A stretch of 52,605 bases of DNA from an uncultured Paraprevotella sp. Its GTDB lineage: Bacteria; Bacteroidota; Bacteroidia; Bacteroidales; Bacteroidaceae. This document shows, piece by piece, positions 8,538 through 17,900 of this stretch. The stretch spans positions 1 through 52,605 of the forward strand of contig CALUFQ010000018.1 of NCBI GenBank assembly GCA_944319925.1. Direction: 5' to 3'. Both the position numbers and the translations under genes were made by a program. The notes beneath the pieces were generated by a model. It saw nothing but the letters and a program-made list of their open reading frames with translations. It was not told the DNA's origin and did not search any database. How positions within the stretch are numbered: the stretch's first letter is position 1; each line of letters begins with the position of its first letter.

Positions 8538-8579
8538 AGGCCGCCCCGCCATTAAGGCATGTGGGCGGCCTTCTTTTTT
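8538..8579 (+). terminator. Intrinsic terminator after the beta-barrel gene
   Basis: A 9-bp stem (AGGCCGCCC at 8538-8546 / GGGCGGCCT at 8563-8571) is followed by TCTTTTTT. Confidence 0.85.
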
Positions 8580-8587
8580 GCCTCTGT

Positions 8588-9066
8588 CGCGTGGGATTTT
8601 TGCTCCCGTTTGCCGAGGGTGTAGCAAAAAAACTCCTCCGCCTTGTAGGGGAGGTGGCGCGAAGCGCCGGAGGGGTCTCACGTCCACAAAGACATACTTT
8701 ATGTGTGTGTCCGTGGATGTGAAACCCCTCAGGCCCGTTGGGCCAGCTCCCCTACAAGGCGGAGCAGTTGCTTCCCGTTTGGGAACTGTTCCTAATCTTG
8801 GGGATTTAATAACTGCCGAATATTCATTTGTAATCAAATGCCCTGTTTCCCGTCACTTGCCCGTGCGGAGCAAAAAAACTCCTCCGCCTTGCAGGGGAGG
8901 TGGCTCGAAGAGCCGGAGGGGTTTCCCACCCACGTATCATTCCGCAAGGGAAACAAAAGGGTCGTTACGCCCCCGCAGGAAAACGAAACGGCCATTATGG
9001 CTCCGTGGTTGTGAGACCCCCTCCGCCCCTTCGGGGCTCGTCCCCCTGCGAGGCGGGACAGTTTTG
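8588..9066. repeat. Cluster of interspersed GC-rich hairpin repeat modules
   Basis: Four related modules occur in alternating orientation at about 8628-8675, 8720-8768, 8870-8930 and 9010-9066. Each has a core of the type CTCCGCCTTGTAGGGGAGG plus a short hairpin (GCGCGAAGCGC, GGCCCGTTGGGCC, GGCTCGAAGAGCC, CCCCTTCGGGG). Between the second and third lies the 115-bp module also found at 4994-5108. The reading frames here are by-products of the repeats; no gene is supported. Confidence 0.8.
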
Positions 9067-9109
9067 GCATCCGCCGCAGCAAAACTCTCCTTCTTTCGTG
9101 CTTGGATTT

Positions 9110-9148
9110 GTAACATGCGGAAATCGCGGAAGAGCGGGCGCATGTTAC
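9110..9148. repeat. 10-bp perfect inverted repeat upstream of the HTCS gene
   Basis: GTAACATGCG (9110-9119) and CGCATGTTAC (9139-9148) are separated by 19 bases; a third GTAACATG follows at 9165. It could be a hairpin or an operator. No T-run follows, so it is not an obvious terminator. Confidence 0.5.
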
Positions 9149-9200
9149 ATTTGCGAAAGAATGTGTAACATGGCAAAAAGCGTCTTTAGGTGAATTGCGC

Positions 9201-9208
9201 TAATTTTG
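9201..9208 (+). promoter_or_regulatory. Possible -7 box TAATTTTG, distal HTCS promoter
   Basis: A consensus TAnnTTTG box lies 329 bases before the HTCS start. No clear TTTG is found 19-21 bases upstream, so this is weak. Confidence 0.3.
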
Positions 9209-9249
9209 CGGCATCATAAAAGGAATGCGAACCTGCGTGGAAAGAAAAT

Positions 9250-9454
9250 GCGGTGTGTCTCTTGGCAAGAGATGTACCGTAGTGGTAAGTATTTGATTCT
9301 TAATGCGAAACTTTTGTCGTCGCGCGTTTTTTCATTGCGTGGTAAAGTTTTTTAAATGATAGGTCGGCAAAAGTTTTTGGGGATTTATGCACGGAATCAG
9401 TTTTTTTCTTTTAATTTTGTGCAAGAGTTGCTCTCTTGCCAAGAGACACACCGC
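9250..9454. other. Second inverted-repeat-bounded promoter segment, upstream of HTCS
   Basis: The arms at 9250-9272 and 9432-9454 are perfect 23-bp inverted copies enclosing 159 bases. Their core is CTCTTGGCAAGAG, whereas the pair at 6398/6573 has CTTCGGGAGAG, although both families share the outer GGTGTGTCTCTT sequence. A -7 box TAATTTTG (9412-9419) sits just inside the right arm and points to the HTCS gene. No gene points left from the segment, so inversion would act as an on/off switch. A leader-hairpin role is the alternative. Confidence 0.5.
9412..9419 (+). promoter_or_regulatory. Proximal HTCS promoter, -7 box TAATTTTG
   Basis: A TAnnTTTG match lies 118 bases before the HTCS start. The -33 region is T-rich but lacks a clear TTTG at the right distance. 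Its position just inside the right arm matches the arrangement at 6532-6562. Confidence 0.45.
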
Positions 9455-9536
9455 CATGCGGAAAGGCTTGGAGGGCCGTACTAACTAACCGCAAATGTTT
9501 GCGGAAGCAAAAGATAGAACAGAAAATCGTGAACCT

Positions 9537-12500
9537 ATGAAAAAGAAATATCTGTGGGGATTGTTGTGTTGCTTCCTGTGTGTGAAGGCGGAGGCCCAGT
9601 TTCCTATTACTTTTACTTCTGATGAAGGATTGTCAAACACTTGCATCCGTTCTTTCTTGCAGGACAGCTACCAAAACGTGTGGATCTGCACCCAAAACGG
9701 GTTGAACCGCTACGATGGGGCGAAGATGAACGTCTATCACCACAAGAACGGGGTTGAGGGGACATTGAACCACGACAACGTGACCAGTGTGCTCGAACTT
9801 AGGCCGGGCACGATATTGGTGGGGACAGAGCTTGGGGTGCAGGCATATGACTATGCCACCGACCGTTTTTCCGATTTGCCTTTGATTGACCGTGATGGCG
9901 ACACGGTAAGGGCACATGTCATTTCCATGACGTTCCTGTCCGACAGCATGGTCTATGTCACCACGGCCGGTTACGGGCTTTACCGCCTGACAGAGGCGCA
10001 GGGACGCGGGTCAGCTTTGAACCAAGTGGTCGATTTCCCGGTGGACGGATGGCCCATGCGGATGATGGGCGACACTCGCGGGCGCACGTGGGTGACGACG
10101 GTGCAGGAGGATGTATTCCTGATCGACAGGGGCAAGGTGCGCAAGGTGGGACGCTATCCCGGCGTGGTGAAGTTTTGCGAAAGCACGTCGGGGGTGATTT
10201 ATGCCATGGCAGAGACCAACGGCCTTTACCGCTATTCCGAAGACCGCAGGGAGTTCCGCAAGGTGGAAGCCAGCCGCAACCTGGTGGTAGCCTCGGCGAA
10301 TCCCACGCCCGACGGGCGGCTGCTGGTGTCCACCGACGGCAACGGGCTGATGATTTACGACGAGGCCACGGGGAAGATGGAACAGAGCAACATCCGCACA
10401 TACGAATACAACCTGGCCAGTTCTAACGTGAAAGACGCCATCATGGATGCCCAGGGTAACATCTGGGTTGGCGTGTATTGGAAAGAAGTGCTCGTCATGC
10501 CCGACGTGGTGACCAATTTCGAGTATGTCGGCCGCCGTTCCGTACTGCGCAACACAATTGGCACCAACTGTGTGACCACCATCGTGGGTGACGGGCATGG
10601 CGACCTGTGGGTGGCCACCGACCATTGCGGGGTTTACCACTTGGCGGCCGACGGGACCCGCAGCATCCATTTCAAGCCCGAGTTGGTGAAGGGCATGCCC
10701 TCCACGGTGATGAGCATCCTGGAGGACTCAGAGGGCACGATGTGGCTCGGTTCTTCTTATTCGGGCGTGGCCTACATGGACAAGCAGACGGGCGAGTGCG
10801 TCAACATCTCCACCCGTGTGCCGGGCGGGGACAGGATTCCCAACGCCTATGCCTTGGCTGAGGACGAGTGGCACAACGTGTGGATTGGTACGATGGGCGA
10901 CGGGCTTTACCGTTACAACCTGCACACCCGCGAGTTGTCCCACTACACGCAGCAGGTGAACAACACGTTGGACTATCCTTACCAAATCTTGGGCAATTCC
11001 TATGTGCGGACGCTCATGGTGTATGCCGGACAACTCTTTGTGGGCACGTCCGACGGGTTGGAGGTGATGGAATTCAAGGATGGCGCGTTGCGCATAAAAG
11101 ACCGGGTGCTCCTGCGGCATAGCATCTGCGACGTTAAGCCGGGCGGCGACGGGATAATTTGGGTCGCCACTACTCAAGGACTGGTGGCGTGGTCCACGCG
11201 CGAGGGCAAGATAAAGACTTACACGATGGATGACGGTTTGCCCAACAACGCGGTGTCCGCCATCGAACTGTCGGAAGAGGGCGACGTGTGGGTTTCCACC
11301 GACGATGGCTTGGCTTGCTTTGATCCCAAGGAAGAGCGTTTTGAGAATTACTACATCGAGGACGGCCTGCAAGGCAACGAGTTTAGCAAGTCGGCTTCCT
11401 ATTCCATGGGCGGTGTCTTTTATTTCGGCGGCATCAACGGCCTGACGTTTTTCCGTCCCGGCAAGGTGGTGGCCTATGAAGGAGCGAAGGCGCCCGGCAT
11501 CCGTCTGGTGGATTTCTACCTCAACGGCCACCCCGTGCGCGTGGGTGACCGTTCGGGGGGATATGCTATTGTGGACCGCTGGATTTCCGAGGCGGACGAG
11601 GTGAACCTTTCCCACAGCGACCAGTCGTTCAGCATCGAGCTTTCCACCATGGCCTTCGATGACAGTCGCGCCATTTATTATTACAGTGTCAACGGGGGCG
11701 ACTGGGAAGCGTTGGAGAACGGGCAGAACCGCATTTATTTTTCCAACATGGAACCGGGGACTTACCGCATCAGCATGAAGGCCGAGGCGTATGGGAAGAG
11801 TTCAGAGGTGCGCGAATTGTCGGTCGTGGTGCATCCTGCGTGGTATCTCTCGCCTTGGGCCAAGGCGGTCTATTTCCTTTTCGTGTTGTCGCTTTGCTAT
11901 GTCCTGTATTTGCAGTGGCGTGAGCGCAACCGTTCGAAACGGATGATGGAAGACCACCGCAAGGCGGAGGAAATCAACGAGGCGCGCATTCAGTTCTTCA
12001 TGAACATCAGCCATGAGATACGCACCCCGATGACGCTCATCATCAGTCCGCTGATGAAACTGATGAAACTTGACACCGATGCGCTCCACCAACGCTATTA
12101 TTCACTGATTTATCAGAACTCGCAACGTATCCTGCGCCTTGTCAACCAGCTGATGGACGCACGGAAAATCGAGAAAGGGCAGTTCCGGTTGCGTTACCGC
12201 AAAGTGGAACTGGTGGCCTTCATCGAGAATCTCCACGAGCTGTTCGAGGGTGCGGCGCACTCGCGTGGCATCAACTTCACTTTCCGCCATCCGATGGAAA
12301 AGCTGGAAGTGTGCATCGACCCGCAGAATTTCGACAAGGTGGTGATGAACCTCCTTTCGAACGCCTTCAAGTTTACTCCCGACGGGGGCGCGGTGACCAT
12401 CGAGCTGCAGGACGAGGAAGGGCGCGACTTCGTGCTGATGGTGACCGACACGGGCATAGGAATCCCCGACGCGTCGAAGACGCGCGTGTTCGAGCGGTTC

Positions 12501-13592
12501 TATGCGGGTAATTGGGAAGGCGGTTACGTGGGTACGGGCATCGGTCTGAATCTCACGAAGCTGCTGGTGGAACTCCATCATGGCGACATCCGCATCGAAG
12601 ATAACCCCGAGGGGAAGGGCACGCGTTTTATCGTGCGCATGCCGCAACAGCCCCGGAAGGGCGAGGACGTGGCCGAGGGGGCTTCGGACGGTGGCAACTA
12701 TTCGGCGCAGCTGGAAGCGGCCCATGCGGCCGATGTGGCTGTGAGCCAGCCCGATGAGAAGCTTTCGGGGAAGCGCCAGTACCGCATCCTCGTGGTGGAT
12801 GACGAGGTGCCCATCCGGCAATACCTGCACGGCGAGTTCTCTTCGCTTTATTATGTGGCCGAGGCCGGCAATGGCAAGGAGGCTTACGACTACCTGATTC
12901 AGCATGCCGACAAGGTGGATCTCGTGGTGAGCGACGTGATGATGCCACAGATGGACGGCATCGCGCTTTGCCGCAAGGTGAAGGGCAACTTCAACTTGAG
13001 CCACATCCCCGTCGTGTTGCTCACGGCCAAGAGCGAGGATACCGACCGCCTGGCCGGGTTGTCCGTGGGTGCGGACGCTTATCTGTCCAAGCCGTTCAAC
13101 ATTGACGTGTTGCGCCAGACCGTGGCCACTTTGCTGGAAAACCGCCGCAAGATGCAGGGCAAGTTTACCGTTGTGGCCCATCAGGAGGAAGACATTGACG
13201 AGCCGTCCGACATGACTTCGCGCGATGACGAGTTGATGGAGCGTGTCATGAAGATCATCAACGAGAATATGTCCAACCCCGACTTGAGCGTGGAGTACAT
13301 TGCCGACCAGATAGGCATCAGCCGTGTTCACCTGCACCGACGCCTGAAGCGAATGACGAGTGCCACGCCACGCGATTTCCTGCGCAATGTGCGTCTCACG
13401 CAGGCCGCCAAGCTGCTTTCGAAGAAGAACTACGACATTGGTGACGTGAGCGTGGCCGTCGGTTTCCGTTCTTCGGCTACTTTTGCCACCAGCTTCAAGT
13501 CTTATTTCGGACTGACTCCTACGGAATACATGAAGCGCTACCAGAACGAGAGGGGCGAGAAGCAGGAACAACAGCGTGGCGGAAAGCTTTGA
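9537..13592 (+). CDS. Hybrid two-component system regulator (HTCS)
   Basis: A single 1351-residue chain joins a periplasmic sensor, kinase, receiver and DNA-binding domain. The signal peptide MKKKYLWGLLCCFLCVKAEA is followed by two-component-propeller blades (about 25-690; repeats such as NVWICTQNGLNRYDG and DLWVATDHCGVYHL). Next come a Y_Y_Y domain (about 700-770) and a membrane helix (about 773-795). HisKA has phospho-acceptor His826 in NISHEIRTP; HATPase_c follows (VMNLLSNAFKFTPDGG, DTGIGIP). The receiver carries Asp1133 in VVSDVMMPQMDG, and a C-terminal AraC-type HTH spans about 1245-1345. HTCS proteins sense oligosaccharides from the target glycan and activate nearby degradation genes. 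Here that is most likely the xylan-type locus at 14.9-51.5 kb. I start at ATG 9537, since the upstream ATG (9495) would spoil the signal peptide. All key residues are intact. Confidence 0.95.
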   Translation: MKKKYLWGLLCCFLCVKAEAQFPITFTSDEGLSNTCIRSFLQDSYQNVWICTQNGLNRYDGAKMNVYHHKNGVEGTLNHDNVTSVLELRPGTILVGTELGVQAYDYATDRFSDLPLIDRDGDTVRAHVISMTFLSDSMVYVTTAGYGLYRLTEAQGRGSALNQVVDFPVDGWPMRMMGDTRGRTWVTTVQEDVFLIDRGKVRKVGRYPGVVKFCESTSGVIYAMAETNGLYRYSEDRREFRKVEASRNLVVASANPTPDGRLLVSTDGNGLMIYDEATGKMEQSNIRTYEYNLASSNVKDAIMDAQGNIWVGVYWKEVLVMPDVVTNFEYVGRRSVLRNTIGTNCVTTIVGDGHGDLWVATDHCGVYHLAADGTRSIHFKPELVKGMPSTVMSILEDSEGTMWLGSSYSGVAYMDKQTGECVNISTRVPGGDRIPNAYALAEDEWHNVWIGTMGDGLYRYNLHTRELSHYTQQVNNTLDYPYQILGNSYVRTLMVYAGQLFVGTSDGLEVMEFKDGALRIKDRVLLRHSICDVKPGGDGIIWVATTQGLVAWSTREGKIKTYTMDDGLPNNAVSAIELSEEGDVWVSTDDGLACFDPKEERFENYYIEDGLQGNEFSKSASYSMGGVFYFGGINGLTFFRPGKVVAYEGAKAPGIRLVDFYLNGHPVRVGDRSGGYAIVDRWISEADEVNLSHSDQSFSIELSTMAFDDSRAIYYYSVNGGDWEALENGQNRIYFSNMEPGTYRISMKAEAYGKSSEVRELSVVVHPAWYLSPWAKAVYFLFVLSLCYVLYLQWRERNRSKRMMEDHRKAEEINEARIQFFMNISHEIRTPMTLIISPLMKLMKLDTDALHQRYYSLIYQNSQRILRLVNQLMDARKIEKGQFRLRYRKVELVAFIENLHELFEGAAHSRGINFTFRHPMEKLEVCIDPQNFDKVVMNLLSNAFKFTPDGGAVTIELQDEEGRDFVLMVTDTGIGIPDASKTRVFERFYAGNWEGGYVGTGIGLNLTKLLVELHHGDIRIEDNPEGKGTRFIVRMPQQPRKGEDVAEGASDGGNYSAQLEAAHAADVAVSQPDEKLSGKRQYRILVVDDEVPIRQYLHGEFSSLYYVAEAGNGKEAYDYLIQHADKVDLVVSDVMMPQMDGIALCRKVKGNFNLSHIPVVLLTAKSEDTDRLAGLSVGADAYLSKPFNIDVLRQTVATLLENRRKMQGKFTVVAHQEEDIDEPSDMTSRDDELMERVMKIINENMSNPDLSVEYIADQIGISRVHLHRRLKRMTSATPRDFLRNVRLTQAAKLLSKKNYDIGDVSVAVGFRSSATFATSFKSYFGLTPTEYMKRYQNERGEKQEQQRGGKL

Positions 13593-13647
13593 ACCGTGCT
13601 CTGTTCGCGGATGTCACGGGGTGATTGTAAATCCCACGCGGCAGGCT

Positions 13648-13665
13648 TGCAGCATTCTTGCTGCA
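13648..13665. repeat. Conserved small hairpin element, copy a (reverse orientation)
   Basis: TGCAGC, six bases, GCTGCA. The reverse complement matches the hairpins at 14110, 14737 and 19093, with paired base changes in the stem. Confidence 0.6.
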
Positions 13666-13720
13666 CAACCCTGTCACTATGGCGTGTTTGTCCATATATC
13701 GCGAGTGCGCGGCAGGAATG

Positions 13721-13964
13721 TTTTCCATGCGGATGGCACAACTGTCCCGCCTCGCGGGGAGACGAGCCCCGAAGGGGCGGAGGGGGTCTCACGCCCACGT
13801 GAACACCCCCGGACGTATCCACGGGCAACATAAACGAGTCGGAAAAAGAGAGAAAGTTACTCACGTGCATGGGAAACCCCTCCGGCCCTTCGGGCCACCT
13901 CCCCTACAAGGCGGAGGAGTTTTGCCTCCGGACGGACAAACTCTTTGCTGCGATGGATTTCAAA
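13721..13964. repeat. Interspersed 244-bp repeat, copy R3
   Basis: This stretch is about 90% identical by eye to 18779-19022, at exactly the same length. It also matches 51604-51835 in reverse orientation. It contains two hairpin modules (around CCCCGAAGGGG and GGCCCTTCGGGCC) joined by a conserved linker with AACATAAACGAGTCGG. No coding potential is supported. The sequence AATCCCACGCGGCAGG flanks it on both sides (about 13629 and 14048) and looks like a module boundary. Confidence 0.85.
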
Positions 13965-14109
13965 TCTGTCGCAGCATATCAGCGGGGAAGCATGAAACCG
14001 TTCCCCGCGATATTTCTACTGCTCCAGGAATGCCTCCCCACTAGATTGCAAATCCCACGCGGCAGGAGGTTTCTTTGCTGCTTTTTGCTTCTTTTGCTGC
14101 GGCGGGTAT

Positions 14110-14129
14110 GTGCAGCAAGAATGCTGCAC
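14110..14129. repeat. Conserved small hairpin element, copy b
   Basis: GTGCAGC, AAGAAT, GCTGCAC, followed by CTCCTAT. It is the same element as at 14737 and 19093, but with A-T replacing G-C in the stem. Confidence 0.65.
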
Positions 14130-14149
14130 CTCCTATCAAAAAAGACAGA

Positions 14150-14736
14150 ATGTCATGAAATGCTTGTGAAAAATAGACAAATTGTGCCATTTTGGATGAT
14201 TTCCGTGACGCGACTTTTGCGCAATCCGGCCCAAATAGCAGATTTTTGCGCGATTTTTTTGCACAAAACGGGGCTTTTGTGCAAGTTTTTGTCAGTGTCT
14301 TTTACTTTTTTGGGCGGTCTGACGCGAAATTTCGGGGCCGGAACGCGAAATTCCGAGCCCCGGAATTCTTTTTTCGGGGCTTGGAATTTCTTTTTCGGGG
14401 CTCGGACGAAAAAATTCCGGTACAGAAACGTTTTCGCAGCGGCCTCGGGGCCGTTTTTCTTTCCCGTTGGAACTTTCTCGGACACGTTTCCCGTGTCATT
14501 TTGTCTGCGGAATCCCCCGGCGGGCTTTCCCGCCGGTCGGGTTTCTGCGCCGGGAGTGTCCCGTGTCCCGTCAAAAAGACAGGTTCGGAGGGGATTCCGC
14601 GACATTTTGATTTCCGCAAGTCGCGTGTGGCTGCGTTTTTTCCGCGCTGTCCCGGCCCGGCGGGCGAATACGCGAATCTCAGAAGGCGAAAATGAGCAAA
14701 TTGTCAACGCGCACCCGAAAGTGTCACTTTGTCAAT
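14150..14736. other. Hairpin-rich non-coding stretch before the GH5-GH43 gene
   Basis: No gene is supported in this 590-base stretch. Between about 14325 and 14420 there are four alternating copies of a short element of the type AATTCCGAGCCCCGAA. A perfect 8-bp hairpin lies at 14517-14536 (CCGGCGGG / CCCGCCGG) and a terminator-like hairpin at 14440-14460. Long reading frames on both strands have biased, low-complexity translations (Lys/Arg/Pro/Phe-rich) that follow the repeats and lack recognisable domains. Confidence 0.6.
14440..14460 (+). terminator. Terminator-like hairpin in the non-coding stretch
   Basis: Stem CGGCC / GGCCG with loop TCGG, then TTTTTCT. It lies 850 bases after the HTCS stop. 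It could end HTCS read-through or a small unknown transcript. Confidence 0.4.
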
Positions 14737-14770
14737 ATAGGAGGTGCGGCAGGAATGCCGCGCCTCCTAT
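14737..14770. repeat. Conserved small hairpin element, copy c (extended stem)
   Basis: A 14-bp stem with one G-T pair (ATAGGAGGTGCGGC / GCCGCGCCTCCTAT) surrounds loop AGGAAT. It is the longest of the four copies. No T-run follows. Confidence 0.65.
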
Positions 14771-14856
14771 GATGACGGGTTGCTTGTAGGGGGCGGAATG
14801 ATACGTTTTCAAAGATAAATGTTACATGGAAGAAACGCAGGGAGAGGGGAATGGTC

Positions 14857-14864
14857 TATCTTTG
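14857..14864 (+). promoter_or_regulatory. -7 box TATCTTTG upstream of the GH5-GH43 gene
   Basis: A consensus TAnnTTTG box lies 36 bases before the start codon. The -33 region is purine-rich without TTTG, which is common for regulator-dependent promoters. Confidence 0.5.
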
Positions 14865-14900
14865 CGGCGATAGCCTAATATGTTATTATAAGATATGTTT

Positions 14901-17900
14901 ATGAAAAACCTGTTGAAATCGTTCGCCTTGGGCGCGGCCTTCTTGTTGGCCGCCGTGCCGCTACGGGCACAGTATGGCGAGATGCCGCCTTTGCACGTGG
15001 ATGGCAAATACCTGAAAGACCCGCATGGGAACATCGTGAACCTGCACGGCGTGATGGACACGCCCAACCCTTACTTCAACAACTATCGTTGGGGAAACTC
15101 CTGTGAGACAGCTGCCGACATCCGGAACTGCAGCAATTATTTCGACAAACTCTTCGAGGCCCTGACCGATACGGCGCAGGGCGCGTGGTGCAACATCTTC
15201 CGCCTGCATCTCGACCCTTGTTGGACGAACGACCCCGACAAGGAGGAGACCGGCCCGGAGAAAGGGGAGGCTAACATCAGCCGTTTCAGCCGGTTGCGGC
15301 TGAACAACTATCTGCACCGGCTTTTCGTCCCCTTGGCCGAGTCGGCCATGGAGCACGGGCTTTACGTGGTGATGCGCCCGCCCGGCGTGTGTCCCGCCGA
15401 AATCCGTGTGGGGGGCGAATACCACAAATATTTGCTTGACGTGTGGGATGTCGTCAGTTCCAACAAAGACGTGCAGGCCTATAGCGGGCAGCTCTTCCTG
15501 GAACTGGCCAACGAGCCGGTGACAGTCCTTGACGAGAGCGGAGCGGATACGCCCGAGGCGTTGCATGACTTCTTCCAGCCCATTGTCGATATGATCCGCG
15601 CCAACGGCTACACGGGCATTATTTGGGTGCCGGGTTCGGGTTACCAGGCCAATTACAAGAATTATGCGCTGCATCCCGTCACGGGCTATAACATCGGCTA
15701 TGCCGTGCATGCCTACGTGGGCTGGTACAACTGCAGCGACGAAACGGCCACCCCGGAACGTTTCATTGAGGAGTTCGGCAAATCCGTGCCGGTGGTGGAG
15801 ACCAACCCCGTCTTGGTGACGGAGGTGGACTGGAGTCCCGAGAGCGACAGCAACGGCCACTACAATGAGCACGGCGAGTGGGTGCCCGGCAACATGGGCA
15901 CCTGGGCCACCGGCACGACTTCGGGCTGGGGCAACTCGTTCAAGGCGATGATGGACCATTATGGCAACGTGGGCATGACGCTGACGGGCACGGCCGACTA
16001 CATCGACATCGACACCCTCATGCAAACCGGCAAGGTGGTGCCCGCTTTCGACGGGGAGCCGGAGGCTTGTGCGCAAGCCTGCTTCGAATGGTATGCCGAC
16101 TACGCCAAGGTGAACGTGCCGCGGTCCGATTTCACCTACCGGCGGTCGGCCGACAAAGGCAACGGCACTTTTGTCAACCCGCTTATCCATGCGGATTTTC
16201 CCGATCCGGACATTATCCGTGTGGATGACACCTACTATTTGGTGACCACAACCATGTATTTCTTCCCCGGCGCGACTATCCTGAAGTCGAAGGATCTGGT
16301 GAACTGGGAATATTGCGCCAACCCGTTGCAGCAAATCTCCAACTCGGATGCCTATAACCTGGCAAACGGGTGGAACCATTATGCGGGCGGGCAATGGGCG
16401 CCCAGCCTGCGCTACCGCGACGGGAAGTTCTACTTGCATTTCGTGGCTTTCGACCACGAAGAGGTGCAGGATGGCGGCGGCTTCCTGCTGACCGCCACCG
16501 ACCCGGAAGGCAAGTGGGAGATGCAGGAGATGGAAGGCTTCTACTATGACGCGGGCCTGCTCTTCGATGGCGAAGACACGTATATCGCTCATGGCATAGA
16601 CGAAATCAGCGTGACGCAGTTGGACGAAGACTTCAAAGCCGTGCGCACGGAAAAGGTTATCACCGTGGGGAACGGTTGCGAAGGCAGCCATTTCTATCAC
16701 ATCGGCGACTACTATTATATCTATGCCACTTACGGCGGCACGGAAGGCAGCCAGACCATTTTCCGTTCGACCTCGCCATTCGGCCCTTACGAGGAACACG
16801 AAGGACGGATATTCGAGAAACAGCACATCCATCAGGGCGGACTAGTGGAGACGCAGACCGGCGAATGGTGGACTATCCTGTTCAAAGATGCGGGCACGGT
16901 GGGACGTGTGCCTTTCTTGGAACCCGTGGAATGGGTGGACGGCTGGCCGGTTATCGGAAAGGACGGCATTGACGTGAGCCAGGGCGGCTCATCCTACAAG
17001 AAACCCGACGTGGGGCAAGCTTTCCCCGTGACCTATCTGCCCACGAACGACACATTCACAGACCCGGCATTGGGTTTGCAATGGCAGTGGAACCATAATC
17101 CCGACAATGCCGGATGGTCGCTCTTCGCACGTCCGGGTTGGTTGCGGTTGAACACCGTTTCGGTGACCGACGACCTGAAACAGGCTCGCAACATGTTGAC
17201 GCAACGCATCTTTGCTTATGAAAACGAAGGTGCTGATGCGGGTAGCTATCGTGATTCTTATGGTACGGCGCGGATTGACCTCTCGGGCATGCAGGAAGGC
17301 GATGTCTGCGGGCTGTGCGTGTTCCAAGACCCATACGGCTACATCGGCGTGAAGATGGAAGGCGGACAGCGCAAGCTGGTGTATTACCGCAGTGCGTATG
17401 CTGATGGTACAGTAGCTGCGGAGACGGTGGAAGGCGACGTGGTTGCCGGTCCTGAAATCTACTTGCGTGCCGTGGTCAACTTCGGGACGAACAAGGCGCA
17501 GTTCTATTACAGCACGGATAACAAAACCTATACGCCTTTCGGCAACGAATGGACGATGCGCTACACGTTGGAGGTGTTCACGGGCAACCGTTTCGGGCTG
17601 TTCAATTATGCCACGGAGGCGACGGGTGGATACGTGGATATTGACTGGTTCTCGACAGAGCCGGACTTCAGCGAGGAGAAGTATTATGCAGAAGGAACGC
17701 TGCAGACCTTCACGGAAGACGACCTCACGATGGTATCGCTGGACGTGCCCGAAGCGGTGAACTTGTTGCCGGGCGAGCGTTACACGCTGGACATCACTGC
17801 CACATTCCGTTCCGGCCGCACGGAGAACGTGTCGGCAACCTGCCAATATGACTTCTCGCAGGAGGGCGTGGTGTCTTTCCAAAACGGTTTCCTGACAGGA

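Noticed and set aside
8511-9176. Several 80-200-codon frames on both strands
   Set aside because: They are translations of the interspersed hairpin repeats. Similar peptides recur wherever the repeats occur (4970-5155, 13538-14044, 18568-19176, 51278-51691), which indicates a DNA-level repeat and not a gene family.
14153-14707. 184-codon minus-strand frame in the hairpin-rich stretch
   Set aside because: Its translation follows the DNA repeats (Lys/Arg/Pro/Phe-rich), overlaps equally long frames on the other strand, and shows no domain or signal peptide.
14961-16832. 623-codon minus-strand reading frame opposite the GH5-GH43 gene
   Set aside because: It is fully antisense to a recognised enzyme, with no family resemblance and no promoter or ribosome binding site. 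The same applies to the long antisense frames at 12102-13571, 20555-21901, 28396-30513, 38238-40142 and 43289-45079.
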